From contig CM052361.1 in NCBI GenBank assembly GCA_028551475.1, positions 5,587,501-5,651,500 of the forward strand: a stretch of DNA of 64,000 bases, written 5' to 3'. The notes beneath the pieces were generated by a model. It saw only the letters and a list, made by a program, of their open reading frames with translations. It had not been told where the DNA came from and did no database searches. Each line of letters begins with the position of its first letter. Positions within the stretch are counted from its first letter, which is position 1. Shown here in pieces: positions 51,233 to 62,325 of this stretch. Position numbers and translations under genes: made by a program. Source of the DNA: Casuarina equisetifolia. Lineage: Eukaryota; Streptophyta; Magnoliopsida; Fagales; Casuarinaceae.

Positions 51233-53269
51233 ACGACTTGAAACGACAACAAACGATGTACATGGATAGGATATTCCCAAAGAAAGTTTGAAGGCAAGAG
51301 TTAATTATAATGCTAAACGTATTTAGGGCAGAAATTGTTTACTTGATAATCGATAATAATTACGTACTAGGAATGTTTAATTATCTTTAAGAACAGACTC
51401 TTTGGCATGTGTCACCGCACATCTTCAGACAACAATGTAGATTGTATTTCAAAAAGTTATATTGTAGAAATAGACAAGAGAAAGAGAAGGAGAACCCAGA
51501 AAAGAGTGCAAAATTATATGATTTTCCGTAGGATATACGGAATGCGTGGTGCAAAGTTAATTTGCCGCAGTGCATTGAATCAAAGTCGTAAAAGCAAAAT
51601 TTTAAAGAAGTTTAGGATTGTGTTCTATGATGTGACAGGAAATCAAGATCTTTTTGTTGGATGACCAGGGATTGACTCTACTCTAAAAATTCATTGGTTT
51701 CCTTGTTTCCAGGGTGTTTGCTGATCGAATGGACTCCTTAATTTTAATGGTGGGGATTACCAAACACAGTGCCGTTTCCACTTTGATAACTGACCGAGTT
51801 TGGTGCATAGAAGTTATCTATTTGGGAAATGCAACTTATAAAACCATGCTCTTATGACATAGGCATCATGTTGGTTCTTGTGATTGGAAGCCAAAGATTT
51901 TAGGTAGAAACAATTGGGAAGTGGGTTATCCGAAGAGAAAAGGGAGAGTGCGTTCATTTTTTGACATCATCCACCTTTCTATCCTCACGGACGAAAGTGC
52001 TGGTTGACATCATATATATGATTTACAGGATCAATTTGGTGGAGCACTATCATTCCAAAGGTGGAAGAGAAATGGAGGACATTATGCACCACATACTTCA
52101 AATTAATGGAAATGCACCTTGTCACCAATTAGGTTTCCGCTATTCCAGTCCACGAAGAACCGATGCCATGGCGTCACAGTGGCTAATGGGTTTTGTTTTG
52201 TTTTGTTTAGCTTTTAGACGCTTAATGCTTGTGTTGCACAAAACACTTACAGAACTAGTTTATAAAGAAAACCAGTGGCCAACTAGATTATATTATAATT
52301 ACAAACTCCTTTCATGTGATTAGGCCAAATGACAAACAAAGAATAGAATTGTTTCGAGGTTCTGGAAAATTTCGAAGCACTTTGAATTAGTGTTGCCCAA
52401 CGGTTCAAACTTCTACTCTTTTGATAGGCCAAGTTGTTAAAGTTATTAGTCTTTGCAAGAATTGTTGTGGAAGCTAATGGGAAAGTGTATGATCCGTGGA
52501 AGATGGGTTGTGCTCAATCAACACTCCAAGGAAAATACTTTGAAATTGATATGAATTAAATGAAGATACATGACTTGTACAAATTGATTTGTACCGATCA
52601 ACACTTCAAAAAAAAAATCTTCAAGTTCAAAAGAAAAATCCATCTAGGACCAACAAATCTCCTTTAGCTACAAGTGTTAGCTCAACTTTTCCTATAAAAA
52701 GGTCGAATATGTAAAGTTATAAAGAAAAACCAAAATTCAGTCAAATCCAACTTAACATAAAAGCTATGTTCAGCTTTGTTTAGTTATAGCGGGGTCAATG
52801 TTCCTGTGGTCATGAAATCAATTTTACTTTCTTTGGTGTCTTTGTCTCATCATTTGTCTTATGTTTTATATTAGCTTCTTTATACCTCTATAGCTTACCA
52901 ATCTCTATTTTGTTATAGATCTCCACTTTAGTACTTTCTTCTCGAGGAAGGTATTGCATTATTACCAGTCTAAAGTTTTCGGGTATCTGTTTCTAGATTC
53001 TAGTAATGTCCCTTCAGGCTGCGAAATGGTGTTTGTTTATTTGAGAAAGGAGGACTTTTGCGGCAAATTGTGCAATAAAAATTTCAATGAGGATAAGAAG
53101 CATTGAAGCCGTCGTTTTGGGCTACTATGGTCCCGCCGTATCCAACCTTCTTTTGACTTTGCAAAAAGCACAAATGCTGAGAAGTTTGGTTATGGCCTTC
53201 AGGACACGGATTTAGAGTGTGACGTTTATAGTGAATATAATTGGTTGTGGCTATTTGTATTCACGGTAG

Positions 53270-54120
53270 GTGTCTATGTGTAGATGAATGTAGGGTGAAT
53301 TATGTGTGTAAGCAAAAAGTCTTGTACCGAAAGATAAAATTTTTATAATATAACTTAAATAAAATAATAAGATTTCAACTTTTAGACTTAACTTTAGATT
53401 GAATATTTGGAACTTGTGATATAATAGTAGAGATTCAAGTTGAATTTGCTCTACCTTATGAGCCTAATAATACTTTGTATACAAAGAAGTATTTGTAGAA
53501 AGAAAATCTCAATATAGGGTAATTATGTGTGCAAATAAACATCTTGTACTAAAAGATAAGATTTCTATAATAAAACATAAATAAAATAGTAACATTTCAA
53601 CTTCACATTTAACTCTTAGACTGAAAATTTGGAACTTTTGATATAGCAACATAGTTTCATGTTCAATTTGTTCTACCTCATAAGCCTAATAATATCTTAT
53701 ATGCAAAGAAGTATGTGTAAAAAGAAAAACTAACATCAAAAGATAATATCTTTACAATAAAACTTAAATAAGAGAATGTCACACCAAGTTTAGTAAATTA
53801 AGTATTTGAACCTTCTGAAAATTAAAAATATAATTATTATTATTGACCATATTATAATCGTTAATTTTGGACCACAATATTTATTGGTCTAATAGCTTGA
53901 ACCACATCATAGAATAAGTGATTGTATGATATAACCATCATAACTAATTGAGCCAATAATAATATGAATTTCAAGAGTAAATCAAACAATATTCTTTGTT
54001 CACATTTAAATATAATTTTATTGAGAAGTTTGATTAAAGGTTATAACTAACCAATGGTTAACAACAGTGATCAATACTTGAAAGACTAAACACTAAATAT
54101 CTTATGATATTTTATTTTGT
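53270..54120. repeat. AT-rich block with ~220-bp tandem monomers, in unit 2
   Basis: About 850 bases absent from unit 1. Starts GTAGGTGTCTATGTGTAG and contains about 2.5 monomers of 190-220 bp, each with AAAGATAA.ATTTTTATAAT, 'TTAGATTGAATATTTGGAAC'-like text and 'GCCTAATAATA'. Related to the sequence at 1-500. No terminal repeats or target duplication are obvious, so it could be an insertion in the ancestor of units 2 and 3 or a deletion from unit 1. Confidence 0.65.
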
Positions 54121-54258
54121 CCTTATTTATACTTGAAAAAGAAAAAACTTTTATATGATATTAAATTATCTGTAAAGCCGAATTTACCATAACGTGGCGT
54201 ACATCAATTGAAAGGTAATTAAATATGCGCAGGATACTTTCAACAGACAGTAAAAAAA

Positions 54259-54558
54259 GTGATGGTCCAACTGAGGTCAACCCAGCTGGCCGCTATGGAT
54301 CCTAGCGACACCGGCTCGTTATCCATCCACTGCCGAGGGCGGGAGGTAGTCGCTGCTCTGTGAAGCCAGCCTCACGCTGTGCCCTCCTCTCTAGTAACCA
54401 CATCACTCCGGCCTTCGCCAAAGTCACGCGGCTCAACTCTTGGCTTGGAACGGGCGAGCCAGCAAGTAGCGCCTAGAGCCCGACCAGCTGGGCTGGGCTA
54501 GAGTCCCATCACCTAAGAGCCCTCACTTGAGTTACAAGCCCGCGTTTCTGAGCTCGGC
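54259..54558 (-). ncRNA. 7SL (signal recognition particle) RNA gene, copy 2
   Basis: 300-nt minus-strand copy with the same landmarks as copy 1 (5' GCCGAGCTCAGAAACGCGGG, TAACTCAAGTGAGGG, ATAACGAGCCGGTGTCGCT, terminal run of seven T). It differs from copy 1 at a few scattered sites. USE and TATA-like boxes upstream are intact. Confidence 0.88.
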
Positions 54559-54582
54559 AAGCGCTAGGAGCGTGGCAGGTGT

Positions 54583-54625
54583 CAATAAAGAAGAAAATGT
54601 TTCTACTTCGCTACGATGTGGGACT
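54583..54625 (-). promoter_or_regulatory. USE and TATA-like box of 7SL copy 2
   Basis: AGTCCCACATCG on the minus strand at 54614-54625, TTTATTG at 54583-54589, with 24 bases between, the same geometry as copy 1. Confidence 0.85.
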
Positions 54626-55110
54626 ACGACTTGAAACGACAACAAACGATGAATATGGATAGGATATTTTCCAAAGAAAGTTTGAAGGCAAGAGTTAGTT
54701 ATAATGCTAAACGTATTTAGGGAAGCAATTGTTGGCTTGATAATCGTTAATAATTACGTACGAGGAATGGTTAATTATCTTTAAGAATACACTTTTGGCA
54801 TGTGTCACATCACATCTTCTGAAAACAATGTAGATTGTATTTCAAAAAATTATACTGTAGAAATAGACGAGAAAAAGAAGGAAAACCCAGAAAACAGTGC
54901 AATGATTTTCCGTGGGATATAAGGAATCCGTGGTGCAAAATTAATTTGCTGCATTGCATCGAAGATGCTGGTCAAGATTTTCGTGTAAGGAGTCTAAAAC
55001 GTAGTTCTTCAATCAAAGTCGTAGAAGCAAAATTTCGAACAGGTTGAGGATGGCATTCTATGATGTGACAGGAAATAAAGATCCTTGTTGGATGACCAGT
55101 GATTGACTAT

Positions 55111-56600
55111 AAAAGAATTGGAAAAGAGAGAGAGAAGGCAAATGTGGCTCAAAAACCGTCACTGGAGAAACGTCATCTCTGATAATGCGACGCCCAGAAC
55201 CGTAAGTTTGAAACCAATTGGTCTTAAAAATCAATATTGATGTAGGAAGATTCGGTAGCTTACAATCTTTTGCGTCGAAAAAATATGGCCAGCATCGTCG
55301 AAGAAGTCATCTCGTTATATGTTGTTCTTAACGGTATTCCACAATTTGCGGCATAACAGCCACAATCCAACGTTGTCAATTTTCAGAAGAGTCTGCAACG
55401 ACGATTCTTTTCGCCGTGACAGTATACAGTTTCCTCGTTACTGAAAGTATTCATTTCAGCGAGGATGTATTTCCTCAACAATTTTGTGACTCGTCTCTAA
55501 ATGCACAGCTTAAAAAATATATTTTTTCTCAAATATGATTAAGCTATAATAAAAAAAGAGTTTAGAATAAATTTACAATGGAAAATTTTTTACTTTTATC
55601 TCCAAGTAATCCCAAATTCCCTCTTCTTACCACAAGAGTTAGAGTCTCGTCAGTTCAAACTAGTTATCAATTTGAAGAACAAAAGGTTCCAAGTGACAGT
55701 TATGGCAGAGCGCTCATGAAAATGGATCCATTCGAGGTTTTGATAAAGCGAGAGGTCTCTTCCAGCCCACTTTCTGTTTGCATTTCAGTAACCATCCATC
55801 ATTATTTTAAGCACCTAATCTTTTTTATTTTATTTTCTTTTTTTCACTCACGGCAACATCAAGCAGTAGAGGACTCACTCGCCAAAAAAGTAGATGCTGA
55901 GATTTATGACTTTGAAAAACCTAAATTTTAACCATTTTGACCACTCCAACAATTCATGATCCTTCAGTAGTAGCCCGTACTAATTCTTCCCACTTGTGAA
56001 GTATGATTAAGCTAATCCCAAAATCAACAAACAAAATATGACATGACCAACTAATATAGAAATAACCTTAATTCTTCCATCAAACTCCATCAAATTTCAA
56101 AGAAGTCCACTACAAAACTTACAACTAAAAGTTACTCCATAAAAATTTCAAATTATAACAAACCTAATCATTGAGCCAATGATCATGTCATGTTGGTTTG
56201 GTGGGTTCAATTGTTTTTGTATAACAGCATCCACCAAGTCTCATAAGCTTGATGTGTCCTTGGGCTCCATAAGCCTATAACAATTCTACAATACTTTTGA
56301 TCCAATGTCACCTAGTGGTTACTCCTAGATTTCTCTCTCCTACAAGCCAATGGCTACTTTGAGGTTCCTCTATTGGTTCTAACTTCAAACATAGGGTTTA
56401 AGTCTAATACCAATTATAATGAATCCAATCATTAAGTCAAAAGGTTGTGACCTAAAAAAAAGTCATGATTTATTAGTTTGACGAGCTTAATTATTTTTAT
56501 TTTTGTATATTATCACTTATTAGACTTTATAAGCTTTGATGTGTCCCAAACTACGGTAAGCCCATAACACAAACCCACAAATGCTTGGATTGATACTGCC
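55111..56600. other. Spacer between units 2 and 3
   Basis: Up to about 55250 there is text shared with 60.9 and 61.6 kb (minus-strand TTCAAACTTACG and CAGAGATGACG-like words), a relic carried by the duplication. A 117-codon plus-strand frame (55578-55931) has no recognisable family. 56200-56600 holds two similar stretches (GTCATG..TGGTTTG..G.GTTCAATTGTTTTTGT and a later variant). No gene is called. Confidence 0.4.
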
Positions 56601-57577
56601 TTTACATCACGTAGGTAAACATCATAATTTGGTTAGTAAGGAATAATGTCATCTATTCAGAAAATGGATTTTTCTTGCCAATGTTGATAGGAGGAGTGAT
56701 TTTTGATGTTTGTCTTCTAATGGGATTCTTCAAAGGTACAAAATTTTCATTAGTGAATGATTATACACGATTACAAGCTTTGCATATTCCTATTTTAGTA
56801 CCTTCATTACAAGAAGATGAATGATTTGTATGAATTGCCCTATTGTAGACTCTTTAAAGTTAAATACAGATGGATCTTGTATTAGTAGTGCATGCGTAGG
56901 AAGGGGAGTGGTGCAAGATTGGAAGGGAAGTGTGCTTATAAAGTATGCAATTAATTTGGGAAATGGAGATAGTGCAAAAGTAGAGGTCCTAGCCTTACTT
57001 AAAGGCCTAGAAATATGCCATAAAAAAGAAATTGTGTTTTCAAATATAGAAGTAGATTCTTAGTTTATGATTCAGTGCATAAAAGAAAACCATTATATTC
57101 CTTGAAAATTAGCTTATGAGCTACACAAATGTTCTAGTTATATTCCTCTCAATGTGCAGATATCTTATGTGCTTCACAAAACAATTTTTTTAGTTGATGG
57201 ATTGGCTAATTTTGGATATTCAATGACAAAATTGTAAGTTTTTACAACTCTTGGCTCTTTACCAAGTAGATGTAGGAAAATTTCATAGAATGATCAACTA
57301 GGCCTAGAGCATTACTTGCCTCCTTAGACAATTACTTTCACTTTATATTAAGTTTTAATGAGATAAATAATTTATTTTTCATTAATGGCTATGTAGTCAT
57401 GTTAGTTGTTTATGTTTTTATTTTCAAAAAGTTTATTTATGTAATAAAGGGTTAGATATTACGCTATGTCCTATATATTTTTCTAACAGGTTTGACACCT
57501 TAATCTACTTGTGTTATTAATATAAATGGTAAGGGTATTGTCCTTATTCAAAAATAAAAAAATAAAAAATAAAAAAT
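56600..57577 (+). mobile_element. 3' end of a plant LINE (RNase H domain and A-rich tail)
   Basis: Positions 56850-57060 encode an RVT_3-type RNase H fragment (LKLNTDGSCISSACVGRGVV, AKVEVLALLKGLEICHK, IEVDS), the C-terminal domain common in plant L1-like LINEs. After an in-frame stop at 57061, related text goes on to about 57235 (KLAYELHKCSSYIP, VDGLANFGYS). A tail of A-rich repeats (AAAAATAAAAAAT, 57549-57577) ends the copy. The upstream part (56600-56850) is likely LINE too but shows no clear motif. The copy is 5'-truncated and dead. Class II or host RNase H is unlikely given the A-rich tail. Confidence 0.7.
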
Positions 57578-57754
57578 GGGACTTACCAGTCACCTACTCC
57601 AAAAGAAACAATGCTTAATCTCGCTTAGACTATCTCAAACTTCCCATGTATATGATAAAGTAAGAGATTCGCATCAAGGCAGACTTTCATGGTGGCTTAA
57701 ACAGGGGAACCGAGAGAAGATGATATAAGACAATGCTCTTATAACATAGGCATC

Positions 57755-58062
57755 TATAACGTGGCTAACTGTGGCCACGTCAGAATGTGTCATGCGGGTA
57801 GGTGAATAGTGGGGGACGTTAGAGTTACAGAGCTTCTAGAGGCTTCTTGCAAATTTTCATTTGTTAGATGTTGGGTTGTTAGAGTAAAATTTGTTACAGC
57901 ATAACCGTCTATGGCTTTATCAGTTGAGAAAGGGGCAATTTCGGGCCTTTAGTTGTATTTGTTTTGGTATAAATTCTACTCGTAGTGAACGAATAAGATA
58001 GACTTTTAAACCCAATAAATTCTCTATGTTAGAAACCAAATAGCCGAATCCACCACGTTACA
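57755..58062 (+). mobile_element. Solo LTR inside duplicated unit 3
   Basis: 308 bp starting TATAACGTGG and ending CCACGTTACA, flanked by the 5-bp target duplication GCATC (57750-57754 and 58063-58067). The ends form a short inverted repeat of LTR type, and TATAAATTC near 57970 looks like an LTR TATA box. Units 1 and 2 have the empty site (CATAGGCATCATG), so the insertion came after the duplication. The strand is a guess from the TATA box, and the family (probably copia) is not certain. A TIR transposon is the alternative. Confidence 0.75.
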
Positions 58063-59029
58063 GCATCATGTTGGTTCTTGTGATTGGAAGCCAATGATTT
58101 TAGGTAGAAAATATTGGGTAGTGGGTTATCGAGGGAAATGGGAGAGTGCGTTTATTTTTTGGCATCATCCACCTTTCTAACCTCATAGACGAAAATGCTG
58201 CTTGACATCATATATATGATTTACAGGATCAATTTGGTGGTGCACTATCATTCCGAAGGTGGAAGAGAAATGGAGGACATAATGCACCACATACTTCAAA
58301 TTAATGGAAATCCACAGTGTTACCGAACAAGTTTCTGATCTTCCAGTCCAGGAAGAACCGATGCCATGGCGTCACAGTTGCTAATGGGTTTTGTTTTGTT
58401 TTGTTTTGTTTTGTTTTGTTTTTAGACGCTTAATGCTTGTGTCGCAGAAAACACTTACAGAGCTAGTTTTTAAAGAAAACCAGTGGTCAACTATATTATA
58501 TTATAATTACAAAGTCCTTTTATGTGATTAGGCCAAAGTTCTGGAAAATGTTTCGAAGCACTTTGAATTAGTGTTGCCCAACGGTTCAAACTTCTACTCT
58601 TTTGATAGGCCGAGTAAGGTATCGCATTATTACCAGTCTAAAGTTTTCGGGTATCTATTTCTAGATTCTAGCAATGTCCCTTCAGGCTGTGAAATGGTGT
58701 TTGTTTATTTGAGAAAGGAGGACCTTTTGCTGCAAATTGTGCAATAAAAATTTCAATGTGGATAAGAAGCATTGAAGCCGTCGTTTTGGGCCAATATGAT
58801 CCCACTGTATCCAACCTTCTTTTGACTTTGCAAAAACCACAAATGCTGAGCAGTTGGGTTATGGCCTTTCAAGACACGGATTTAAAGTGTGACGTTTATT
58901 GTGAAGGCAGTTAACCTTGCGAAAGAGACCCCCACGGGGAAAACATTAGAAAGTAAGATAGATACATTTTTTTATATGAACTACAATTTTATACTGAATA
59001 TAATTGGTTGTGGCTATTTGCATTCATGG

Positions 59030-59890
59030 TAGGCGTCTATGTGTAGATGAACGGTAGGGTGAATTATGTATGTAAGCAAAAGTCTTATATTGAAAGAAAA
59101 GATTTTTATAATAAAATTTAAATAAAATAATAACATTTCAACTTTAAACTTAACTTTTGGATTGAATATTTGAAATTTTTGATATAGTAGTAGAGTTTCA
59201 AGTTGAATTTGCTCTACCCCTTAAGCTTAATAGCACTCTATAGCAAAAAAGTATTTGTAGAAAGAAAATCTCAACGTAAGGTAAATTATGTATACAAACA
59301 AAAGTTTCATACTAAAAGATAAGATTTTTATAATAAAATATCAATAAAATAGTACCATTTTAACTTTAGACTTCATTTTTAGATTGAACATTTGAAACTT
59401 TTGATATAACAGTAGAGTTCATGTTTAATTTGTTTTATTTTATAAGCCTTATAATATTTGGTACGTGAAGAAGTATGTGTAAGAAGAAAATCCCACATCA
59501 AAAGATAATATCTTTACAATAAAACTTAAATAAAAGAATGTCACACCAAATTTAGTGAATTAAGTCTTTGAACCTTTTGAAAAATTAAAAATAATTTATT
59601 ACTATTGATCATATTATAATCATTAATTTTAGACTACAATATTTATTGCTCTAATAGTTTGAACCACATCATAAAATAAGTGATTGTATGATATAACCAT
59701 CATAACTAATTGAGCCAATAATAGTCTGAATTTCAAGAGTAAATCAAATAATATTATCTCTTCACATTTAAGGATAATTTTATTGAGAAGTTTGATTGTA
59801 AGGTTGTAACTAAATAATGGTTAATAACAATAGTCAATACTTGAAATACTAAACACTAGGTATTATTGTCAGAAATATCTTCTGATATTC
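59030..59890. repeat. AT-rich block with ~220-bp tandem monomers, in unit 3
   Basis: Counterpart of 53270-54120 with the same start (GTAGGCGTCTATGTGTAG) and the same 2.5 monomers, showing that the block was present before units 2 and 3 separated. Confidence 0.65.
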
Positions 59891-60018
59891 TATTTTGACT
59901 TTATTTATACTTTGAGAAAGAAAAAAACTTTTATATGATATTAAATTATCTTTAAAGCCGAATTGAAAGGTAATAAATTTGGTTAGGATTCAACAATCGA
60001 GTTCGGAAAAGTAAAAAA

Positions 60019-60319
60019 GTTGATGGTCCAACTGAGGTCAACCCAACTGGCCGTGATGGATCCTAGCGACACCGGCTCGTTATCCTTCCACTGCCAAGAG
60101 CGGGAAGTAGTCGCTGCTCTGTGAAACCAGCCTCACGCTGTGCCCTCCTCTCTAGTAACCACGTCACTCCGGCCTTAGCCAAAGTCACGTGGCTCAACTC
60201 CTGGCTTAGAGCGGGCGAGCCAGCGTGAAGCCTCTAGAACCCGACCAGTTGGGCTGGACCAGTGTCCCATCACCTTAGTGCCCCCACTTGAGTTACAAGC
60301 CCGCGCTACCGAGCTCGGC
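60019..60319 (-). ncRNA. 7SL (signal recognition particle) RNA gene, copy 3
   Basis: About 300 nt on the minus strand: 5' GCCGAGCTCGGTAGCGCGGG, GGGGGCACTAAGGTGATGGG, ACACTGGTCCAGCCCAACTG, GGCAGTGGAAGGATAACGAG, and GGCCAGTTGGGTTGACC before a run of six T. From memory of plant 7SL RNA, this copy is nearer the usual sequence in the 5' domain (GGGGGCACT, ACACTGGTCCAGCCCAAC) than copies 1 and 2, which makes it the best candidate for a working gene. Promoter parts are intact. Confidence 0.9.
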
Positions 60320-60343
60320 ATGCTGTCGGCTCGTGGCAGGTGT

Positions 60344-60386
60344 CAATAAAGAAGAAAATGTTTCTACTTCGTTACGATGTGGGACT
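60344..60386 (-). promoter_or_regulatory. USE and TATA-like box of 7SL copy 3
   Basis: AGTCCCACATCG on the minus strand at 60375-60386 and TTTATTG at 60344-60350, 24 bases apart and about 25 bases before the RNA start. Confidence 0.85.
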
Positions 60387-60867
60387 ACGACTTAAACGAT
60401 GAATATGGATAGGATATTTTCCAAAGAAAGTTTGTAGGCAAGAGTTAATGATAATGCTAAACGTATTTAGGGCAGCAATTTTTTACTTGATAATCGTTAA
60501 TAATTACGTACTAGGAATGGTTAATTATCTTTAAGAACACACTTTTTGGCATGTGTCACATCACATCTTCTGACAACAATGTAGATTGTATTTTAAAAAA
60601 TTATATTGTAGAAAAAGACTAGAGAAAGAGAAGGAGAACCCAGAAAAGAGTGCAATGATTTTCCGGAGGATATACGGAATGCGTGGTGCAAAATTAATTT
60701 GCCGCAGTGCATCGAAGTTGCTGGTCAGAGGGTGTGGGGAGTCTAAAAAGTAGTTCTTGAATCAAAGTCGTAAAAGCAAAATTTCGAACAGGTTGAGGAT
60801 CGTGTTCTAAGATGTGACAGGAAATCAAGATCCTTGTTGGATGACCAGGGATTGACTCTAAAAGAAT

Positions 60868-60871
<4 letters not shown>

Positions 60872-60912
<41 letters not shown>
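60872..60912. repeat. AG/GA dinucleotide microsatellite
   Basis: About 20 uninterrupted AG units. The matching place in unit 2 (near 55126) has only about five, and the partial copy near 61525 has none. Confidence 0.95.
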
Positions 60913-60915
<3 letters not shown>

Positions 60916-61084
60916 CAAATGTCTCTCAAAAACCATCATTGGAGAAGCGGCATCTCTGATAATGCTATGCCCAGAATTCGCAAGTTTGAAGCCAGTTGGT
61001 CGTCCTTTGTGAACACGACACCTCTTCAAGCAAACAACTTCGGCTTCTAAATTGATGGAATCAAAACCCCTCTTCAAAAGAAGG

Positions 61085-61700
61085 TTTGAAGCCAAGAGTT
61101 AATTATATCGCTAAACGTATTTAGGGCAGCAATTGTTTACTCCATAATAGTTAATAATTACGTACTAGGATTGGTTAATTATTTTTAAGAATACAATTTT
61201 TGGCATGTGTCACATCGCATCGTCTGACAACAATGTATATTGTATTTCAAAAAATTATATTGTAGAAATAGACAAGAGAAAGAGGAGGAGAACCCAGAAA
61301 AGAGCACAATACACAATCCGTGGTACAAAATTAATTTGCCGCAGTGCATTGAAGTTGCCGCTCAGAGATTTTCGGAGGGGAGTATAAAAGTAGTTCTTCA
61401 TTCAAAGTTATAAAAGCAAAATTTTGAACAAGTGTGATGATTGTGTTTTATGATGTGACAAGAAGTCAAGATCTTTGTTGGATGACCAGTGATTGATTGA
61501 TTGATTCTAAAAGAATTGGAAAAGGGCAAGCGAAAAGGCAAATGTAGCTCAAAAACCATCAATCGAGAGACGGCTTCTCTAGTATTGCTGCGCCCAAGAA
61601 CTCGTAAGTTTGAAACCAGTTGGCCATTGTTTGCTAGTTCGATAACTATTCAAGCAAACATCTCCAGTTTCTGCATCGAGGGAATCAAGACTGCAGCGGA
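61085..61700. repeat. Partial duplicate of the 7SL-upstream module
   Basis: Starts right after 'AGGTTTGAAGCCAAGAG' and follows 60425-61060 (CTAAACGTATTTAGGGCAGC, TAATTACGTACTAGGA, GGCATGTGTCACATC, TTGCCGCAGTGCAT, GATGACCAG.GATTGA), but without a 7SL gene. Near 61575-61690 the minus strand matches the relic at 60960-61080 (PTGFKLTSS and DVCLNSYRTSK versus PTGFKLANS and VVCLKRCRVHK), so a decayed protein fragment of unknown family has travelled with the module. Confidence 0.75.
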
Positions 61701-61739
61701 CGAGGCTACATACTGTCGAGGAACTACGCTAAGTTTTTC

Positions 61740-62110
61740 CAAATGTTGGTCATCCCCGTTATCTCCATCCAAGTGAGCAAACCGGTGTTCTTATTATCTC
61801 CAAGAAGCTCCTTGGTGTACATAACTATGCTTCCTAGAGCCATGACATGGAAGTGGCTCTTCTAGGAAAAAATAAGCTTGACATTATTGATCATGTTGTG
61901 GAACCCGACTCTCTGTTGTTTTTCCCACTTCCCTCTTCCCAAAAATTTATAAAACCTTCACTTACACCTTTGAAGGAGATCTTGATTATATTGTCCAATA
62001 AGGGAAACCTATTGATAAGTATGTTTACTGCTTGGAAAGCCTTTGGAATCAGTATGATTCCTACATCTTCCTTTGCTATCCATGGCTTAGCAAGGATATT
62101 GATTTTTGAA
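61740..62110 (+). mobile_element. Ty1/copia gag fossil fragment
   Basis: The plus strand encodes pieces of a copia Gag N-terminus: a RYLHPSEQTGVLIIS stretch, a HNYAS part, MEVALLGKNKLDIIDHV, and later IDKYVYCLESLWNQYDSY, all in the usual gag order. No LTR or pol is nearby. It is a short, broken, old fragment (a few breaks). Confidence 0.7.
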
Positions 62111-62258
62111 AGCTTTTGCGGCCTTTATATATGGGGCCCTCCACCTTCTTCCTAAGGTATCTTTTGAAGTTGCTACTGGGCCCCACTTAACACCAAACCC
62201 CTTAGAAACTTCGTTCCACATTTATCTTCAAACGAAAGGTCTGTTTTTAGGAAGACAT

Positions 62259-62301
62259 AGTCCCACATCGTAACTAAGAAGAAAAATTTTCTTCCTTATT
62301 A
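62259..62301 (+). promoter_or_regulatory. USE and TATA-like box of 7SL copy 4
   Basis: AGTCCCACATCG at 62259-62270 and CTTATTA at 62295-62301 with 24 bases between, the same geometry as the minus-strand copies but on the plus strand. Confidence 0.8.
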
Positions 62302-62325
62302 ACACCTGTCAGTAGCTAAATGCTT

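Larger units (their letters stand above)
49107..51682. repeat. Duplicated block, unit 1 (carries 7SL copy 1)
   Basis: About 2.58 kb, directly followed by unit 2, which starts with the same sequence (ATTCATTGGTTTCCTTGTTT at 49107 and 51686). Contents in order: a non-coding part with a TTTTG pentanucleotide run (five units, 49611-49635), a transition at 50720-50800, the 7SL gene and its promoter (50866-51232), and a 7SL-upstream module (about 51300-51660) that recurs four times in the region. Unit 1 lacks the ~850-bp AT-rich block found in units 2 and 3. The 89-codon frame at 49381-49650 is not kept in unit 3 and is not called. Confidence 0.9.
51684..55110. repeat. Duplicated block, unit 2 (carries 7SL copy 2)
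   Basis: About 3.4 kb, head-to-tail with unit 1 and almost identical to it over the first 1.5 kb, with only three TTTTG units at 52191-52205. It contains an extra AT-rich block (about 53270-54120) before the 7SL gene, and ends with the 7SL-upstream module (54690-55110). The 120-codon frame at 51961-52323 is the same text as the unit 1 frame and is not called. Confidence 0.9.
57732..60870. repeat. Duplicated block, unit 3 (carries 7SL copy 3)
   Basis: Dispersed third unit, more diverged than units 1 and 2. It starts at about 57732 (GCTCTTATAACATAGG), is split by the solo LTR, then follows the same order: TTTTG run (six units, 58389-58418), a shortened middle part (a stretch of about 470-530 bases present in units 1 and 2 near 49870-50440 and 52450-52960 is missing at about 58615), AT-rich block (59030-59890), 7SL gene, and 7SL-upstream module (60420-60860). 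Confidence 0.85.

Noticed and set aside
49381-52323. Repeated open frame (MTSSTFLSS...) in units 1 and 2
   Set aside because: It is open in two copies only because they are near-identical duplicates; it is not kept in unit 3, and it runs into the TTTTG repeat.
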